Source: Candidatus Nitrosymbiomonas sp. (GTDB lineage: Bacteria; Sysuimicrobiota; Sysuimicrobiia; Sysuimicrobiales; Humicultoraceae). From it: a stretch of DNA of 11,969 bases. The notes beneath the pieces were generated by a model. That model was not told where the DNA came from. It did no database searches and saw only the letters and a list, made by a program, of their open reading frames with translations. Made by a program: the position numbers and the translations under genes. Positions 5,330-11,957 of the stretch are shown here, in pieces (position 1 is the first letter of the stretch; each line of letters starts with the position of its first letter). The DNA lies in assembly GCA_020724185.1 (NCBI GenBank), contig DYHL01000063.1, positions 1 to 11,969 of the forward strand. Direction: 5' to 3'.

Positions 5330-7039
5330 CTATTCGACGAACACGACGCGGAGCAGTTCCTCCAACGAGGTCACCCCGGCCAGCACCTTGGCCACGCCGT
5401 CCCCGTTCAGCGTGCGCATCCCCGCGGCCACCGCGCTCTGCTTGAGGACGTCCGCCGAGGACTCCTTGACGACCAGCGCACGGATAGCGTCGTCCATCAT
5501 CATGATCTCAAAGATCCCGATGCGCCCCTTGTAGCCGATGTGGTTGCAGCGGTCGCAGCCCTTGGGTCGGTAGATGACCGGCGGCGGGTCGTCCGGGCCT
5601 GCCAGGCCGTAGCGCACCGACACCTCCGCCGGGGGCGTGTACGCCTCGCGGCAGTTCTGGCAGAGCAGCCGCACCAGGCGCTGCGCGACCACGCCGATCA
5701 CCGAAGAGGACACCAGGAACGGCTCCACGCCCATGTCCGTCAACCGTGCCACGGCCCCGGGCGCGTCGTTGGTGTGCAGCGTGGAGAGCACCAGGTGGCC
5801 GGTCAGCGCCGCGTGGATCGCAATGCGCGCGGTCTCCTCGTCGCGTATCTCCCCCACCATGATAATGTCCGGGTCCTGCCGCAGGAAGGAGCGCAGGCCG
5901 GTGGCAAAGGTCAGGCCCGCCTTGGGGTTTATCTGGACCTGGTTGATACCGGCGAGCTGGTACTCGACCGGGTCCTCGATGGTGATGATGTTGACGTCGG
6001 TCTTGTTCAGCCGGTTGAGAATGGCGTACAGACTGGTGGTCTTGCCGCTGCCGGTCGGGCCGGTGATCAGAATGATCCCGTAGGGCTTGGTGACCAGCGA
6101 CTCGAACCGCGGCAGATCCGGACCCAGCAGGCCGAGCTTGTCCACCCCGACCAGGGCCGCCCGCTTGTCCAGGATCCGCATGACCACCTTCTCGCCGAAC
6201 ACGCCGGGAATGCTGGAAACGCGCAGGTCAATCTCCCGGTTGTCCACGCGCAGTTCGATCCGGCCGTCCTGCGGCGCGCGCCGCTCGGCGATGTTCATGT
6301 TGGCCATGATCTTGATGCGGCTGGTGGTCGCGGCTTGCACGTGCTTGGGTGCGGTCATGACGCTGTAGAGCGTGCCGTCAATGCGGTAGCGGATGCGGAG
6401 CTGCTTCTCCTGCGGTTCCACGTGGACGTCGCTGGCGCCCTGGCGGATCGCCTGGACCAGCATCAGGTTCACCAGGCGCACCACCGGGGCGTCCTCGACG
6501 ATCTCACGCAGCTTGTCGAGGCCCGGCTCCTCCTCGCCCATGTCCGAGGGGCGGATCTCCTGAATGACCTGGTCCAGGGTGCCCTCCAGGGCCGGGTACT
6601 GGTTGACGGCGTGCTGGAACCCCTCGGGCGTGATCGCGGCCGGCACCAGGTCGTGCTCCACCACGCGCCGGATGTCGTCCAGGGCAACCACGTCCAGCGG
6701 GTCCACCATCCCCACCACGAGGGCGTTTCCCTCGCGGCGCAGCGGTATGACCTGGTAGCGTCGAATCAGCGTTTCGGGGAGAGCCGTCAGCACCTCCTCG
6801 GGAATCCCGATCGCCTGAACGTGTATGTACTCGATTCCCATCTGGCTGGCCACGGCCTTGGAGATGGCCTCCTGGGTGGTCAGCCCACGGCTCACGAGCA
6901 CCTTGCCGAGCCGGTCGCCGCTGGCGTGCTGGGCCGCCAGCGCCTGCTCGAGCTGGGCGCTCGTGAGCAGCCCGGCCTCCACCAGGATTTCGCCGAGCCG
7001 GACCCGACGCCGCGAAACCGGGCTCCTAGAGGGCCTCAT
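5330..7039 (-). CDS. pilB: Type IV pilus extension ATPase PilB (MshEN-containing, first copy)
   Basis: 569 residues, a normal PilB length. The N-terminal MshEN domain carries two 24-residue c-di-GMP-binding motifs: residues 14-37 (RLGEILVEAGLL, ending AAQ) and 43-66 (RLGKVLVSRGLT, ending ASQ), both with the leading R-L-G and closing Q. The ATPase core follows: ASDVHVEPQ at 202-210, Walker A GPTGSGKT at 327-334, Asp box TIEDPVEY at 353-360, Walker B DIIMVGE at 391-397, His box TGHLVLSTLHT at 413-423, and a zinc-binding set C460, C463, C495 and C498. PilB polymerises pilins at the PilC platform; MshEN domains in relatives bind c-di-GMP and tune the motor. The ATG lies inside the preceding small gene (14-base overlap), so translation is probably coupled. 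A second PilB-like gene lies at 9324-11522. Confidence 0.95.
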   Translation of the reverse strand: MRPSRSPVSRRRVRLGEILVEAGLLTSAQLEQALAAQHASGDRLGKVLVSRGLTTQEAISKAVASQMGIEYIHVQAIGIPEEVLTALPETLIRRYQVIPLRREGNALVVGMVDPLDVVALDDIRRVVEHDLVPAAITPEGFQHAVNQYPALEGTLDQVIQEIRPSDMGEEEPGLDKLREIVEDAPVVRLVNLMLVQAIRQGASDVHVEPQEKQLRIRYRIDGTLYSVMTAPKHVQAATTSRIKIMANMNIAERRAPQDGRIELRVDNREIDLRVSSIPGVFGEKVVMRILDKRAALVGVDKLGLLGPDLPRFESLVTKPYGIILITGPTGSGKTTSLYAILNRLNKTDVNIITIEDPVEYQLAGINQVQINPKAGLTFATGLRSFLRQDPDIIMVGEIRDEETARIAIHAALTGHLVLSTLHTNDAPGAVARLTDMGVEPFLVSSSVIGVVAQRLVRLLCQNCREAYTPPAEVSVRYGLAGPDDPPPVIYRPKGCDRCNHIGYKGRIGIFEIMMMDDAIRALVVKESSADVLKQSAVAAGMRTLNGDGVAKVLAGVTSLEELLRVVFVE

Positions 7040-7268
7040 TGCGCTCCATGAGCATCACGATGTGCGCCTTGTGCAACATCAACACGCTGGCATCGTAGAG
7101 CAGCCGGTCGTCGAGGGAGTAGACCCGCGCCGAGGTGATCGCCAGGAAGTCCTTGGCCTGGTTCAACCGGTCGGAGAGCCGGGCGGTGGCCGGCAAGTGC
7201 AGCTCGCCCTCGATCCTGTGCGCCGCCGTGAAGATCACTACCTGTTCGCGATCCAGTTCCACCTTCAT
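7026..7268 (-). CDS. Conserved small protein in the pilus operon (DUF6812-like)
   Basis: 80 residues, beginning MKVELDREQVVIFTAAHRIEGELHL, followed by RLSDRLNQAKDFLAITSARVYSLD and a C-terminal strand HKAHIVMLMERNEAL. The pattern of short strands (predicted small beta-barrel) resembles the DUF6812 family as I remember it; I cannot confirm this. No enzyme motif, signal peptide or membrane segment is present, so it is probably cytoplasmic. The start forms a 4-base ATGA overlap with the MerR-type gene upstream, and the end overlaps the pilB start by 14 bases. It is therefore translated with both, and a role in regulating or assembling the pilus motor is the contextual guess. The open frame extends upstream to 7376, but those residues overlap merR and lack the family character. 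No function is claimed. Confidence 0.72.
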   Translation of the reverse strand: MKVELDREQVVIFTAAHRIEGELHLPATARLSDRLNQAKDFLAITSARVYSLDDRLLYDASVLMLHKAHIVMLMERNEAL

Positions 7269-7546
7269 CGAGCAGCTCCCCTTCCTTCGGCGGCCAGCTC
7301 GGCTGACCGGGGACGCTCCACCAATCGCTGGATGCCCTTGAGGCTCAATCCCCGCTCCACCATCGCCTTCACCCACCGGATGCGATCAACGTCCTCTTCG
7401 CTGTAGAGCCGGTGACCTCCCCCCGTGCGTGCTGGGACAAACAGATTGTACTGGTCTTCCCACGCGCGGATGCGTCTGGGGTTGACGCCGGTCAAGTGCG
7501 CCACCGTCCGTATGGGGTAGATGGGCGCGCGCTTGTCCACAATCAT
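7265..7546 (-). CDS. Small MerR-family transcription regulator
   Basis: 93 residues. A winged HTH of the MerR class occupies residues ~9-75: YPIRTVAHLTGVNPRRIRAWEDQY (recognition helices), then PARTGGGHRLYSEEDVDRIRWV (the wing with the G-x-R-x-Y motif) and the helix MVERGLSLKGIQRLVE. Only ~18 residues follow, so there is no dimerisation coil plus ligand domain of the large MerR type; the size is like HspR, GlnR or phage-type MerR proteins. It probably controls its own operon or other pilus genes. Its ATG overlaps the stop of the DnaB-like gene by 4 bases and its stop overlaps the next start by 4 bases. No target operator can be named, although a weak ATTG-CAAT dyad lies in the divergent promoter region (9177-9190). 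Confidence 0.87.
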   Translation of the reverse strand: MIVDKRAPIYPIRTVAHLTGVNPRRIRAWEDQYNLFVPARTGGGHRLYSEEDVDRIRWVKAMVERGLSLKGIQRLVERPRSAELAAEGRGAAR

Positions 7547-9120
7547 CGGCTTCTCCCTCCGTTTCCACCGACCCCTCCCACGCGTGGTCCGGCAAGCGCT
7601 TCGCGCTGCGGGCGGAACCCGTGGTCGCGCAGGAAGGAGTAGATCTCCTGGAGCTTCGAGAAGCCTTGGTAGTCGGGACGGTACTCTTGCTCCAGCTTGT
7701 AGTCCAGTTCCACCAGCTTGTTCAGCGTCACGAAGAACGCGTACTGAACGATGTTGGAGGCCGCCTCGGGCGCGTCGCGGTTCTTGTCCACGAACAGGTT
7801 GAGGATGTCCACCTTGGGCAGATCCCTGGTGTCAAAGCCCTCGGCCTTGGCCCGGGACTCGATCAACTGCCGCAGGTCGGCGGTGGCCTTCCAGTCCTTG
7901 GCCAGCACCATGGCGACGTCCAGGTCGTACTCCAGGTCGCCGCTGCCCATGCTGTGGTGCATGGTAGGCCGGTTGAACGGGTTGAAGATCTCGGTCTCCT
8001 CCGCCGGCCGCTCGTCCAGCCGGCAGCCCTCCTTGTCCAGTGGCGAGATCGCGAAGACCGGGCAGTTGAGTTCCAGACTGAGCTCGGCCAGCGCCGTGGA
8101 GACCATGTCCGTCCGGGCCTTCCAGTCGTCCACGTAAGCGGAGAGCGGGATCTTCTGGAGGTAGTCGAAGAACAGCACGATGTCCTGCGTCTGGAACTCC
8201 TGCATCAGGTTGTGGGCGTGGGCGCGGATGCGGTCCAGCGTCTCCTTGCGGCCTGCCTCCACCAGGTACAGGTACGGCGCGTAGCGGCCCAGCGAGCCCC
8301 GGGCCTCGCTTACCTTTTCGGCCACTGACTCGCCGTTCCCGTTGCTTCCCATCAGGACCGTGGTGGGGTTGATTCCGACCTCCTTGGCTATCAGCCGGGC
8401 GGCCAGCACGCGGCGCGTCTGCTCCCAGGTGTAGAACAGCACCGGCACCTTGTGGTTGGCCGCCACGTGCACCGCCATGTCCAGGGCGAAGTTGGTCTTG
8501 CCACGGCGAGGGGCGCCGGCCAGCCCGTAGTAGAAACCCCGCCGCAGGCCCGAGAGCAGGGAGTTGAGCCGTTCGAATGGACTGATCGAGTACCCCAGGA
8601 TTCCGTTCGTCATCGCCGGTCTGGCGTCAATCATTGGGCCGAGCGTCTCCGAGATCGGCGCGATCTGGCGGCGCGTTCTCCGCCGCTGGATCTCGAGCAG
8701 TTGGTGGATCGCGTCGGTTGTGAACTGCACGATGTCGGTCTGCTCCTGGTTGCGGCGGTAGAGGTAGCTCCCAAAGGCTTCGTGGACGCGGGCCAGCAGT
8801 TCGCGGCTCTCCCTGGCCTTGAGTTCCTCTACGTACCCCAGCAGATCTCCGGCGTTGGGCGGCGGGAGCAGCAGGACCGATGCGAGGTACTGCTCCATCT
8901 CTGGGGTCAGGAGGCCGCGATCAACCAGCTCCGCGCGCAGCCCGGCCTCGTCCAGCACGACCGTCGTGGCGTGCGCGTCAATCGTCACCTTGGCCAGCCG
9001 GCGCGCCTGCGGTGAGACGAGCTGGTCAACGTGGAACCCCTCGTTGCTCGCCAGCGTCAACAGGTGCCGGTCCCTGATCAGCCCGCTCAGCAAACGCGTT
9101 TCCATCTGGTAGATTTCCAC
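7543..9120 (-). CDS. DnaB-helicase-like RecA-fold ATPase leading the pilus operon
   Basis: 525 residues from the GTG at 9120. GGAGGAATC stands directly before that codon, so I chose it over the open frame back to 9189 and over the ATG at 9105. Residues ~5-110 resemble the DnaB N-terminal domain (YQMETRLLSGLIRDRHLL, and later GLLTPEMEQYLASVLLLPP). Residues ~185-470 follow the DnaB RecA domain: SGLRRGFYYGLAGAPRRGKT with Walker A at 202-209, FYTWEQT at 229-235 holding the catalytic-type Glu (E233), Walker B DIVLFFDYLQKI at 313-324, CPVFAISPLDKEG (DnaB has SQL-x-R here) and GSGDLEYDLDVAMVLAKD. DnaB proteins are hexameric helicases or, in KaiC/RadA relatives, non-helicase ATPases. A replication role is not supported by the neighbours: the gene leads an operon of merR, a small protein, pilB, pilT and pilC. 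Fold confident; job unknown. Confidence 0.85.
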   Translation of the reverse strand: MEIYQMETRLLSGLIRDRHLLTLASNEGFHVDQLVSPQARRLAKVTIDAHATTVVLDEAGLRAELVDRGLLTPEMEQYLASVLLLPPPNAGDLLGYVEELKARESRELLARVHEAFGSYLYRRNQEQTDIVQFTTDAIHQLLEIQRRRTRRQIAPISETLGPMIDARPAMTNGILGYSISPFERLNSLLSGLRRGFYYGLAGAPRRGKTNFALDMAVHVAANHKVPVLFYTWEQTRRVLAARLIAKEVGINPTTVLMGSNGNGESVAEKVSEARGSLGRYAPYLYLVEAGRKETLDRIRAHAHNLMQEFQTQDIVLFFDYLQKIPLSAYVDDWKARTDMVSTALAELSLELNCPVFAISPLDKEGCRLDERPAEETEIFNPFNRPTMHHSMGSGDLEYDLDVAMVLAKDWKATADLRQLIESRAKAEGFDTRDLPKVDILNLFVDKNRDAPEAASNIVQYAFFVTLNKLVELDYKLEQEYRPDYQGFSKLQEIYSFLRDHGFRPQREALAGPRVGGVGGNGGRSR

Positions 9121-9152
9121 GATTCCTCCGCAGAAGTTCTCCCGACGCTGTC

Positions 9153-9181
9153 TTGCGCCGGGTCCCACCCTGTGGTATTGT
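9153..9181 (+). promoter_or_regulatory. Candidate rightward promoter of the riboswitch mRNA
   Basis: TTGCGC (9153-9158), 17 bases, then TATTGT (9176-9181) preceded by TG at 9173-9174, an extended -10 pattern. A start near 9188 would place the whole riboswitch on the mRNA with ~45 leader bases before it. The -10 sits on the same bases as the -10 of the leftward candidate, so the two would compete for polymerase. Confidence 0.4.
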
Positions 9182-9205
9182 CGTTGCAATCTCTGTGATG
9201 GGCAA
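9177..9205 (-). promoter_or_regulatory. Candidate leftward promoter of the pilus operon
   Basis: On the minus strand, TTGCCC (9200-9205) and GACAAT (9177-9182) are separated by 17 bases; each matches the sigma70 consensus at 4 of 6 positions. It would give a leader of about 50 bases before the GTG at 9120. It is the best placed candidate for the DnaB-like/pilB/pilT/pilC operon, but each element is weak. Confidence 0.35.
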
Positions 9206-9226
9206 GTCAGAATATGCCCAGAAGTT

Positions 9227-9329
9227 TGATGGACTAGTCCCGTAAGGGCAAACCCGGAGCGATCCGGGGACGCAAAGCCACGGGGCCGGCGGCAGAAGCC
9301 TCCGGTCGGCTGGGTTGCCGGTGATGGAC
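9227..9329 (+). repeat. 8-base direct repeat flanking the riboswitch
   Basis: TGATGGAC occurs at 9227-9234, just 5' of the aptamer, and again at 9322-9329, at its 3' edge where the gene starts. The first copy is part of the perfect palindrome GGACTAGTCC (9231-9240) and contains a minimal frame ATG GAC TAG (9229-9237). Confidence 0.5.
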
Positions 9330-9330
9330 G
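9236..9330 (+). ncRNA. c-di-GMP-I riboswitch (GEMM-I) in front of the TPR-pilB gene
   Basis: Conserved elements appear in order. AGGGCAAACC (9245-9254) is the joining strand, with G at the position that favours c-di-GMP over cGAMP. P2 follows, CCGGA closing a GCGA tetraloop (GNRA type) with UCCGG (9254-9267). GGACGCAAAGCC (9268-9279) contains the stacking A. P3 is AGCC, an ACGG internal loop and GGCCGG, pairing back with CCGGUC and GGCU (about 9276-9311). The 3' strand is GGGUUGCCGG (9312-9321). P1 can form from GUCC (9237-9240) and GGAC (9326-9329). The likely start codon of the next gene (ATG 9324) lies within the aptamer's 3' edge, and no Shine-Dalgarno sequence stands outside it. Ligand binding would therefore be expected to hide the start and lower translation. 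The class is recognised with high confidence; the direction of control is inference. Confidence 0.92.
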
Positions 9331-11522
9331 TGACGAGTGACGAGACGGGCCTGGGGGCCCTGAAGACCGCCTCAGGACTGTCGGGCGAGAACCTCACCCT
9401 CGAGCGGGCCGCGGCCTATGGCCGAGCCCGGCTTCTCGCGCGCACGGGCCGCTGGGCCGAAGCCCGCGAGGCCTACGAGCAACTCATCGCCCTCGATCCC
9501 AACGAACCCTGGATATACTGGGACCTAGCCGAGGTCTACCGGGCGCTGGACGACCGCCACGAGACCGGCCTAGCCCTGCTCACCGCCGCGGACAAGCACC
9601 TCTCCCGCGGGGAGACCGACAAGGTCTTGCGCGCCTACCAGCAGGCAGCGGCGGTTGCGCCCAATGATCCCCAGGTGCAGGCCAAGATCGGCGAGCCTGC
9701 CGCGGCTGAACCCCCCTCCTCACCAGAACCGCCTATCGTGGATGGACCGGCTGCCTTGAGTGAGCCGGCTCCGGCAGCCGGCCCGCCGGCCGCGGCCGCC
9801 CGAGCGCCGCGAGGCCGCGTTGTGGGAAAGGGCAACACCCTGGGCCAGGTGCTGCTGGACCTGGGCATCATCAACGAGGCGCAGTTGACCGAAGCGCTGG
9901 AGATCCAGGCACGCACGGGCGAGCGGATCGGCCATGTCCTGCTGGAGATGGGCACGGCCACCGAGGCCGACCTGGCCCGCGGCATGGCCGAGCAGTGGGG
10001 CTACCCCTACATGGCGCTGGCCGATACGAAAGTGGACACCGAGATCGCCAAGCTCATCCCGCACGCCCTGGCGGTCCGTCACAAGTGCGTGCCACTTGAG
10101 AAGCGCGGCGGGAGACTGCTGCTGGCGATCGCGGATCCCCTCAACGTCATTGCTGTGGACGACGTGCGCCTGATCACAGGGCTCGAGGTGGACCTGGCCG
10201 TGGCCACCGAGGAGGACATCTCCTCGGCGCTGGCCAGGACCTACCAGTTTGGCGACGCGATCATCGAGCGGGTGATGCGGGAGGCGGTGCCCGACTTCGC
10301 CGTCGAGATCGGCGAGGAGGACCCCTCGCTGGAGCAGCTCAAGGCCCTGACCGAAGAGGCGCCCGTGGTCAAGATGGTCAACCTGGTCATTGACGAGGCC
10401 GTCAAGCAGGGCGCCAGCGACATCCACATCGAGCCGCAGCGGACGGGCGTCTGGATCCGCTACAGGGTGGACGGCGTGCTGCGCGACGTGATGAACCCGC
10501 CCAAGCACCTCAAGGCCGCGTTGGCTTCCCGCCTGAAGATCATGGCGGAGATGGACATAGCGGAACGGCGGAGGCCCCAGGACGGCCGCATCCACCTGAT
10601 TGCCGACGGCCGCAGCGTGGATCTACGCGTCTCGACGCTGCCCACGATGTTCGGCGAGAAGGTCGTAATGCGCGTGCTGGACCAGTCCTCAACCAAGATC
10701 GGCCTGCCGCGCCTGGGCTTCCAGAGCAACACCCTGGCCCTCTGGGAGAGCGCCGTCGGCAAGCCCCACGGGATGGTGTTGGTCACCGGGCCGACCGGCA
10801 GCGGAAAGACCACGACGCTCTACGCGACGCTGGGCAAGCTGAACACCCTAGACCGGAACATCGTTACGATCGAGGACCCGGTGGAGTACCAGTTGTCGCG
10901 GGTCAACCAGGTCCAGGTCCACGCGAAGGCAGGGCTCACCTTTGCAGGCGGGCTGCGCAGCATCCTCCGGCAGGACCCGGACATCGTGATGGTGGGCGAG
11001 ATCCGCGACCGCGAGACCGCTGAGATCGCGGTGCAGGCCGCGCTGACCGGCCACCTGGTCCTCTCGACGCTTCACACCAACGACGCGGCAGGCGCCATCA
11101 CCCGGCTGGTGGACATGGGCATCGAGCCGTTTCTGATAAGCTCGTCGGTGATCGCGGTGCTGGCGCAGCGCCTGGCCCGCACCATCTGCCCCCGTTGCAA
11201 GGTGGCCTACTCGCCGCCGGCCGAGGCCCTGGGCCGGTTGGGCGCCGACGCCCGCCTGGATCCGGGCGTGGTCTTCTACCGGGGGCAGGGCTGCGATCAC
11301 TGCAGGGGCAACGGCTACCGGGGGCGCATCGGCGTCTACGAACTGCTGGTCATCTCCGATACGATCCGCAGCATGGTCGTCCAGCGCGCCTCGTCCACGG
11401 AGATCAAGGCCCAGGCGATCCGCGAAGGGATGCGCACGCTGCGGGACGACGGCCTCGAGAAGGTCATGGCCGGCATCTCGACGATAGACGAGATACTGCG
11501 GGTCGTGTACGTGGCGGACTGA
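9324..11522 (+). CDS. PilB-like extension ATPase with N-terminal TPR domain (second copy)
   Basis: 732 residues from the ATG at 9324; GTG at 9321 or 9330 are alternatives, and all lie in or at the riboswitch edge. Order: tetratricopeptide repeats (~26-122: ARLLARTGRWAEAREAYEQL, then WIYWDLAEVYRAL, then DKVLRAYQQAAAVAPND); a Pro/Ala-rich linker (~124-169); an MshEN domain with motifs at 172-195 (TLGQVLLDLGII) and ~201-224 (RIGHVLLEMG); and the PilB core with Walker A GPTGSGKT at 489-496, Walker B DIVMVGE at 553-559, His box TGHLVLSTLHT and zinc-type C622, C625, C657 and C660. It is closely related to the PilB at 5330-7039, so it probably also drives pilin or pseudopilin assembly. In the first MshEN motif the leading Arg is Thr. 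The TPR head suggests an extra docking partner. Its stop is 3 bases from the convergent pilin gene. Confidence 0.93.
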   Translation: MDVTSDETGLGALKTASGLSGENLTLERAAAYGRARLLARTGRWAEAREAYEQLIALDPNEPWIYWDLAEVYRALDDRHETGLALLTAADKHLSRGETDKVLRAYQQAAAVAPNDPQVQAKIGEPAAAEPPSSPEPPIVDGPAALSEPAPAAGPPAAAARAPRGRVVGKGNTLGQVLLDLGIINEAQLTEALEIQARTGERIGHVLLEMGTATEADLARGMAEQWGYPYMALADTKVDTEIAKLIPHALAVRHKCVPLEKRGGRLLLAIADPLNVIAVDDVRLITGLEVDLAVATEEDISSALARTYQFGDAIIERVMREAVPDFAVEIGEEDPSLEQLKALTEEAPVVKMVNLVIDEAVKQGASDIHIEPQRTGVWIRYRVDGVLRDVMNPPKHLKAALASRLKIMAEMDIAERRRPQDGRIHLIADGRSVDLRVSTLPTMFGEKVVMRVLDQSSTKIGLPRLGFQSNTLALWESAVGKPHGMVLVTGPTGSGKTTTLYATLGKLNTLDRNIVTIEDPVEYQLSRVNQVQVHAKAGLTFAGGLRSILRQDPDIVMVGEIRDRETAEIAVQAALTGHLVLSTLHTNDAAGAITRLVDMGIEPFLISSSVIAVLAQRLARTICPRCKVAYSPPAEALGRLGADARLDPGVVFYRGQGCDHCRGNGYRGRIGVYELLVISDTIRSMVVQRASSTEIKAQAIREGMRTLRDDGLEKVMAGISTIDEILRVVYVAD

Positions 11523-11525
11523 GGG

Positions 11526-11957
11526 TCAGGGCTCGGTGTAGGTAATGCCCCCGGCCTCGTTCACCGCGGCCGCGGTCGTGCCCGCGGCGTTCTGAACGGT
11601 GATCGTGTGCTCGGCGGCCGGCCTGCCGAAGGCCGAGAACGCAACGACCACGGTCTGCGTGACCGTCACCCCATCGGGCAGCCGGGAGTTCTCCAGGAAC
11701 CCCCCGCCGTCGCGGGCAATCGTGTAGGAAGATGACGCCTCCGTGAAGGAAACGGTGTACGGAGCCCGCTCGGCCTTGGCACGCTCGTGCGCCTGGCGGA
11801 GGTCCGCGGCCACCTGGGCCACGCCGTAGCGCAGGCGCTGCTGCGCCATGTACCCCCGCCACCCGGTCATCGCAACCGTCAGGAGAACGGCCACCAGCAT
11901 GCCCACGACCACGAGCTCCAGCAGGCCGAAGCCGCCGTTGCTACGCGTGCGGTTCAC
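11526..11957 (-). CDS. GspH/FimT-like minor (pseudo)pilin
   Basis: 143 residues from a GTG at 11955-11957, with GAGGG 7 bases upstream. The N-terminus is a type III (prepilin) signal: a short basic leader MNRTRSNGG, a cleavage site G9/F10, then FGLLELVVVGMLVAVLLTVAM, with Glu at mature position 5 and the usual hydrophobic helix. It should be cut and N-methylated by the prepilin peptidase PilD. After the helix, QVAADLRQAHERAKAERAPYTVSF matches the GspH/FimT pattern (L-R-x-A-x-x-x-A), and the rest is a Thr/Val-rich beta domain ending GGITYTEP. Such minor pilins form or prime the pilus tip, and some bind DNA for uptake. Mature position 2 is Gly where Thr or Ser is commonest. It converges on the TPR-pilB gene and is probably the last gene of a minor-pilin cluster beyond the right edge. 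Confidence 0.88.
   Translation of the reverse strand: MNRTRSNGGFGLLELVVVGMLVAVLLTVAMTGWRGYMAQQRLRYGVAQVAADLRQAHERAKAERAPYTVSFTEASSSYTIARDGGGFLENSRLPDGVTVTQTVVVAFSAFGRPAAEHTITVQNAAGTTAAAVNEAGGITYTEP

Noticed and set aside
5264..7051. Open frame of 595 codons on the plus strand opposite pilB
   Set aside because: It is an antisense shadow of pilB in G+C-rich DNA; its translation is rich in His, Arg, Asp and Gln with no recognisable domain, while the minus strand encodes a full PilB.
9121..9189. Upstream extension of the DnaB-like gene to 9189
   Set aside because: The extra residues do not resemble DnaB N-termini, and a GGAGG stands right before the GTG at 9120.
11500..11550. Bidirectional terminator between TPR-pilB and the pilin gene
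   Set aside because: The two stops are 3 bases apart, and no clear hairpin with T-tails was found by eye.
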